A DNA stretch of 64,000 nucleotides from Candidatus Tidjanibacter gallistercoris (lineage in GTDB: Bacteria; Bacteroidota; Bacteroidia; Bacteroidales; Rikenellaceae): the NCBI GenBank assembly GCA_019114205.1, contig DXFY01000016.1, positions 1 through 64,000 of the forward strand, read 5' to 3'. Numbering within the stretch: position 1 is the first letter of the stretch; every line of letters begins with the position of its first letter. Below the pieces are notes generated by a model. That model did not search any database, had not been told where the DNA came from, and saw nothing but the letters and a program-made list of their open reading frames with translations. The translations under genes and the position numbers were made by a program. Shown here piece after piece: positions 62,759 through 64,000 of the stretch.

Positions 62759-63340
62759 CCGAACGAGGTCGGTCAGGCTTTCGGGAATCCAGCCGATGCG
62801 ACGTCCCAGGTCGGAGAGCAGGTCGACCTGCCACACTTTGACGGCGACCGGAACGGAGTCGTCCGTCAGCAGGTCGAAACAGCGTCCTGCGAGCAGTTCG
62901 GTTTCCTCGTCATCGAGCGTTACGGCTTTCCGGCGCAGCATATCGCACAGCAGTTTGGAATAGATGCGCTGGACACTGTTATTGTCCGTGCGGAAGAAAT
63001 CGTCGAGCAGGACGGCGGCCCGTTGTTCCAACGGCATGCTGTTCCTGGTATAGGCGGATTCGAGCGCCCACGAAGCGCGGAATGCGACGCGCGCATCGAC
63101 ATCGCGGGCGAGCGCCAACGTTTCGTCCCACAAGCCTTCTTCGGCGACGAACTGTCCGAACGTGCGGTTCGTTCCTTTCGTCAGGCTTCCGGCAAGGAGC
63201 AGGCTGCGGAGCGTTGCTCCGTCGATTGGTTCGGTTGCCGCCAGGCAGGGGGCTTCTTGTTTCCGCCCTGCTGCAGGCGGTTCCGTCGGGCGGCAGTATG
63301 TTTTTGCCATGTTCGGTTTCGTGTTACAATTTACGTGCAT
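62678..63340 (-). CDS. Uncharacterised HEAT/ARM-like helical protein
   Basis: 220 residues, or 210 from the ATG at 63310 (MAKTYCRPT). After a variable N-terminus the sequence is all-helical, with paired-helix pattern: LRSLLLAGSLTKGTNRTFGQFV, DVDARVAFRASWALESAY, EQRAAVLLDDFF, VQRIYSKLLCDML, PVAVKVWQVDLLSDLGRR and PPAMASRARRYLCSL. This resembles a small ARM/HEAT-like family of Bacteroidetes, in which blocks such as V.FRA.WALE recur; this resemblance is from memory and uncertain. No enzymatic motif, signal peptide or membrane helix. Function unknown. Confidence 0.65.
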   Translation of the reverse strand: MHVNCNTKPNMAKTYCRPTEPPAAGRKQEAPCLAATEPIDGATLRSLLLAGSLTKGTNRTFGQFVAEEGLWDETLALARDVDARVAFRASWALESAYTRNSMPLEQRAAVLLDDFFRTDNNSVQRIYSKLLCDMLRRKAVTLDDEETELLAGRCFDLLTDDSVPVAVKVWQVDLLSDLGRRIGWIPESLTDLVRRLSENPECPPAMASRARRYLCSLQRK

Positions 63341-63934
63341 GCGGCGAATCGCTTCCTTCGGCGGGCATGGCGTGCAGCTTTCATTTCGGACGCGGATGCA
63401 TCCGCTTTTACGAACTTATGTCCGCCGTGGCTGGATAAGGAGGCGAAATACGCGGTTTCCCGGTACCTGCGCGGACCCCTTATGTCCGTTGCCTCGTTGC
63501 CGCACGGCCTGCGTCTTTTCCGTTTCGTAGGCTGAGGGAACGGGGGCGAGCGCAGAGGTTCTGTTCAGGCCGTTGCTGCAAAGACGAAGTATGTACAGCC
63601 GAATCCTTTTCGCGCATTCGGAGCGGTCCGGACTGCCTTCCGAAGGATTGCAGTATAGACCGGCCGCATGCAAGATGCGTTCCGACGCATTGTCCGGTTG
63701 CATGTCCGGTTTCATTCGCACCGTTTCCATGCCGTTTTTCTGACATGGCGGGAACAAGTTCCCCGCGGCGGGCACAGTTCCAGTACGAATGGAGCCGTGC
63801 GTCACGATTTCCTGGCCCGCACCGGTCATTCGCAGAGCGTACACCCGGAGTATTTCCGTGAGGGGACGTGCCCGTTGCGGTACCATCTTGTCGTACCGGT
63901 TCCGGATAGGCCCGCGGGGATGGATGCGGGAGGT
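63341..63934. other. Intergenic, no gene seen
   Basis: Almost 600 bp of GC-rich sequence with only spurious frames (for example a minus-strand frame over 63416-63886 without domain, signal or promoter). Confidence 0.4.
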
Positions 63935-64000
63935 TACCGGTATCGGATGAACGGTATTTCGTACGTGTGCAGTTCTTCGGCCTCCTCCGTGGCGGGGAAA
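63935..64000 (-). CDS. Possible C-terminus of a gene running off the right edge
   Basis: On the minus strand a frame reads from the right edge to a TAA at 63935-63937 and ends ATEEAEELHTYEIPFIRYR, a plausible protein C-terminus with balanced composition unlike the surrounding spurious frames. Only about 20 codons are visible, so neither reality nor family can be established. Confidence 0.3.

Overview
This 64 kb window looks like a chromosomal segment of a GC-rich Bacteroidales bacterium, most likely Alistipes or another Rikenellaceae (inference). The evidence is Bacteroidetes-type promoters (TTTG, about 19-21 bp, TAnnTTTG), families almost confined to Bacteroidetes (DUF3078, GSCFA, DUF2851, DUF349, HmuY, an Hc1-like histone) and a TonB receptor with an N-terminal carboxypeptidase-regulatory-like domain. 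I see no rRNA, tRNA, CRISPR array, transposase or prophage.

Layout. 1-3.5 kb: an AT-rich lipoprotein fragment, a DUF454-GNAT fusion, a DUF3078 outer-membrane protein and a pirin. 3.6-9.7 kb: a complete-looking pyrimidine operon (pyrC-K-D-F-E-B) behind a strong promoter, a 33-codon leader ORF and an intrinsic terminator that together look like a translation-coupled attenuator. 10.1-12.3 kb: a leucine-rich-repeat lipoprotein. 12.4-26.5 kb: purine synthesis in two units, purE-K-L-C and purF-M-N-H-D-folD. 27.3-29 kb: an AspT/YidE-type transporter. 29.5-34.1 kb (minus strand): a heme-uptake locus of hmuY-like lipoprotein, TonB receptor and PepSY membrane protein. 34.9-38.5 kb (minus): a histone-like gene, a tyrosine kinase/polysaccharide co-polymerase and a Wza-type export lipoprotein. 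38.8-45.5 kb: ispE, GSCFA, an apparent pseudo-phosphatase of the PafA family, sufE, a MIP18-type Fe-S protein and DUF2851. 45.5-48.8 kb: secA, followed by a gene-poor stretch with 111-114 bp tandem repeats. 50-57 kb: a DUF4468-like protein, then a minus-strand unit DUF349-pyrG-yidC. 57-61 kb: crcB, ackA and a separately promoted ptb-buk pair. 61.8-63.4 kb: a low-molecular-weight phosphatase and a helical-repeat protein.

How they work together: PyrB-C-KD-E-F make UMP and PyrG (45 kb away) makes CTP. PurF, D, N, L, M, K, E, C and H cover PRPP to IMP except the PurB step, and FolD supplies the 10-formyl-THF used by PurN and PurH. HmuY, the TonB receptor and the PepSY protein form a surface-to-inner-membrane heme route. 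Ptb and Buk, probably with AckA, make ATP from acyl-CoA.

The most interesting items are the pyr leader/attenuator, aspartate transcarbamoylase carrying a fused PyrI-type zinc module without the allosteric domain, a PafA-family protein that has lost nearly every catalytic residue and is driven by a tandemly duplicated promoter repeat, and an HmuY homologue lacking the usual heme ligands. Family assignments come from reading the sequence and from memory; no database search was run.
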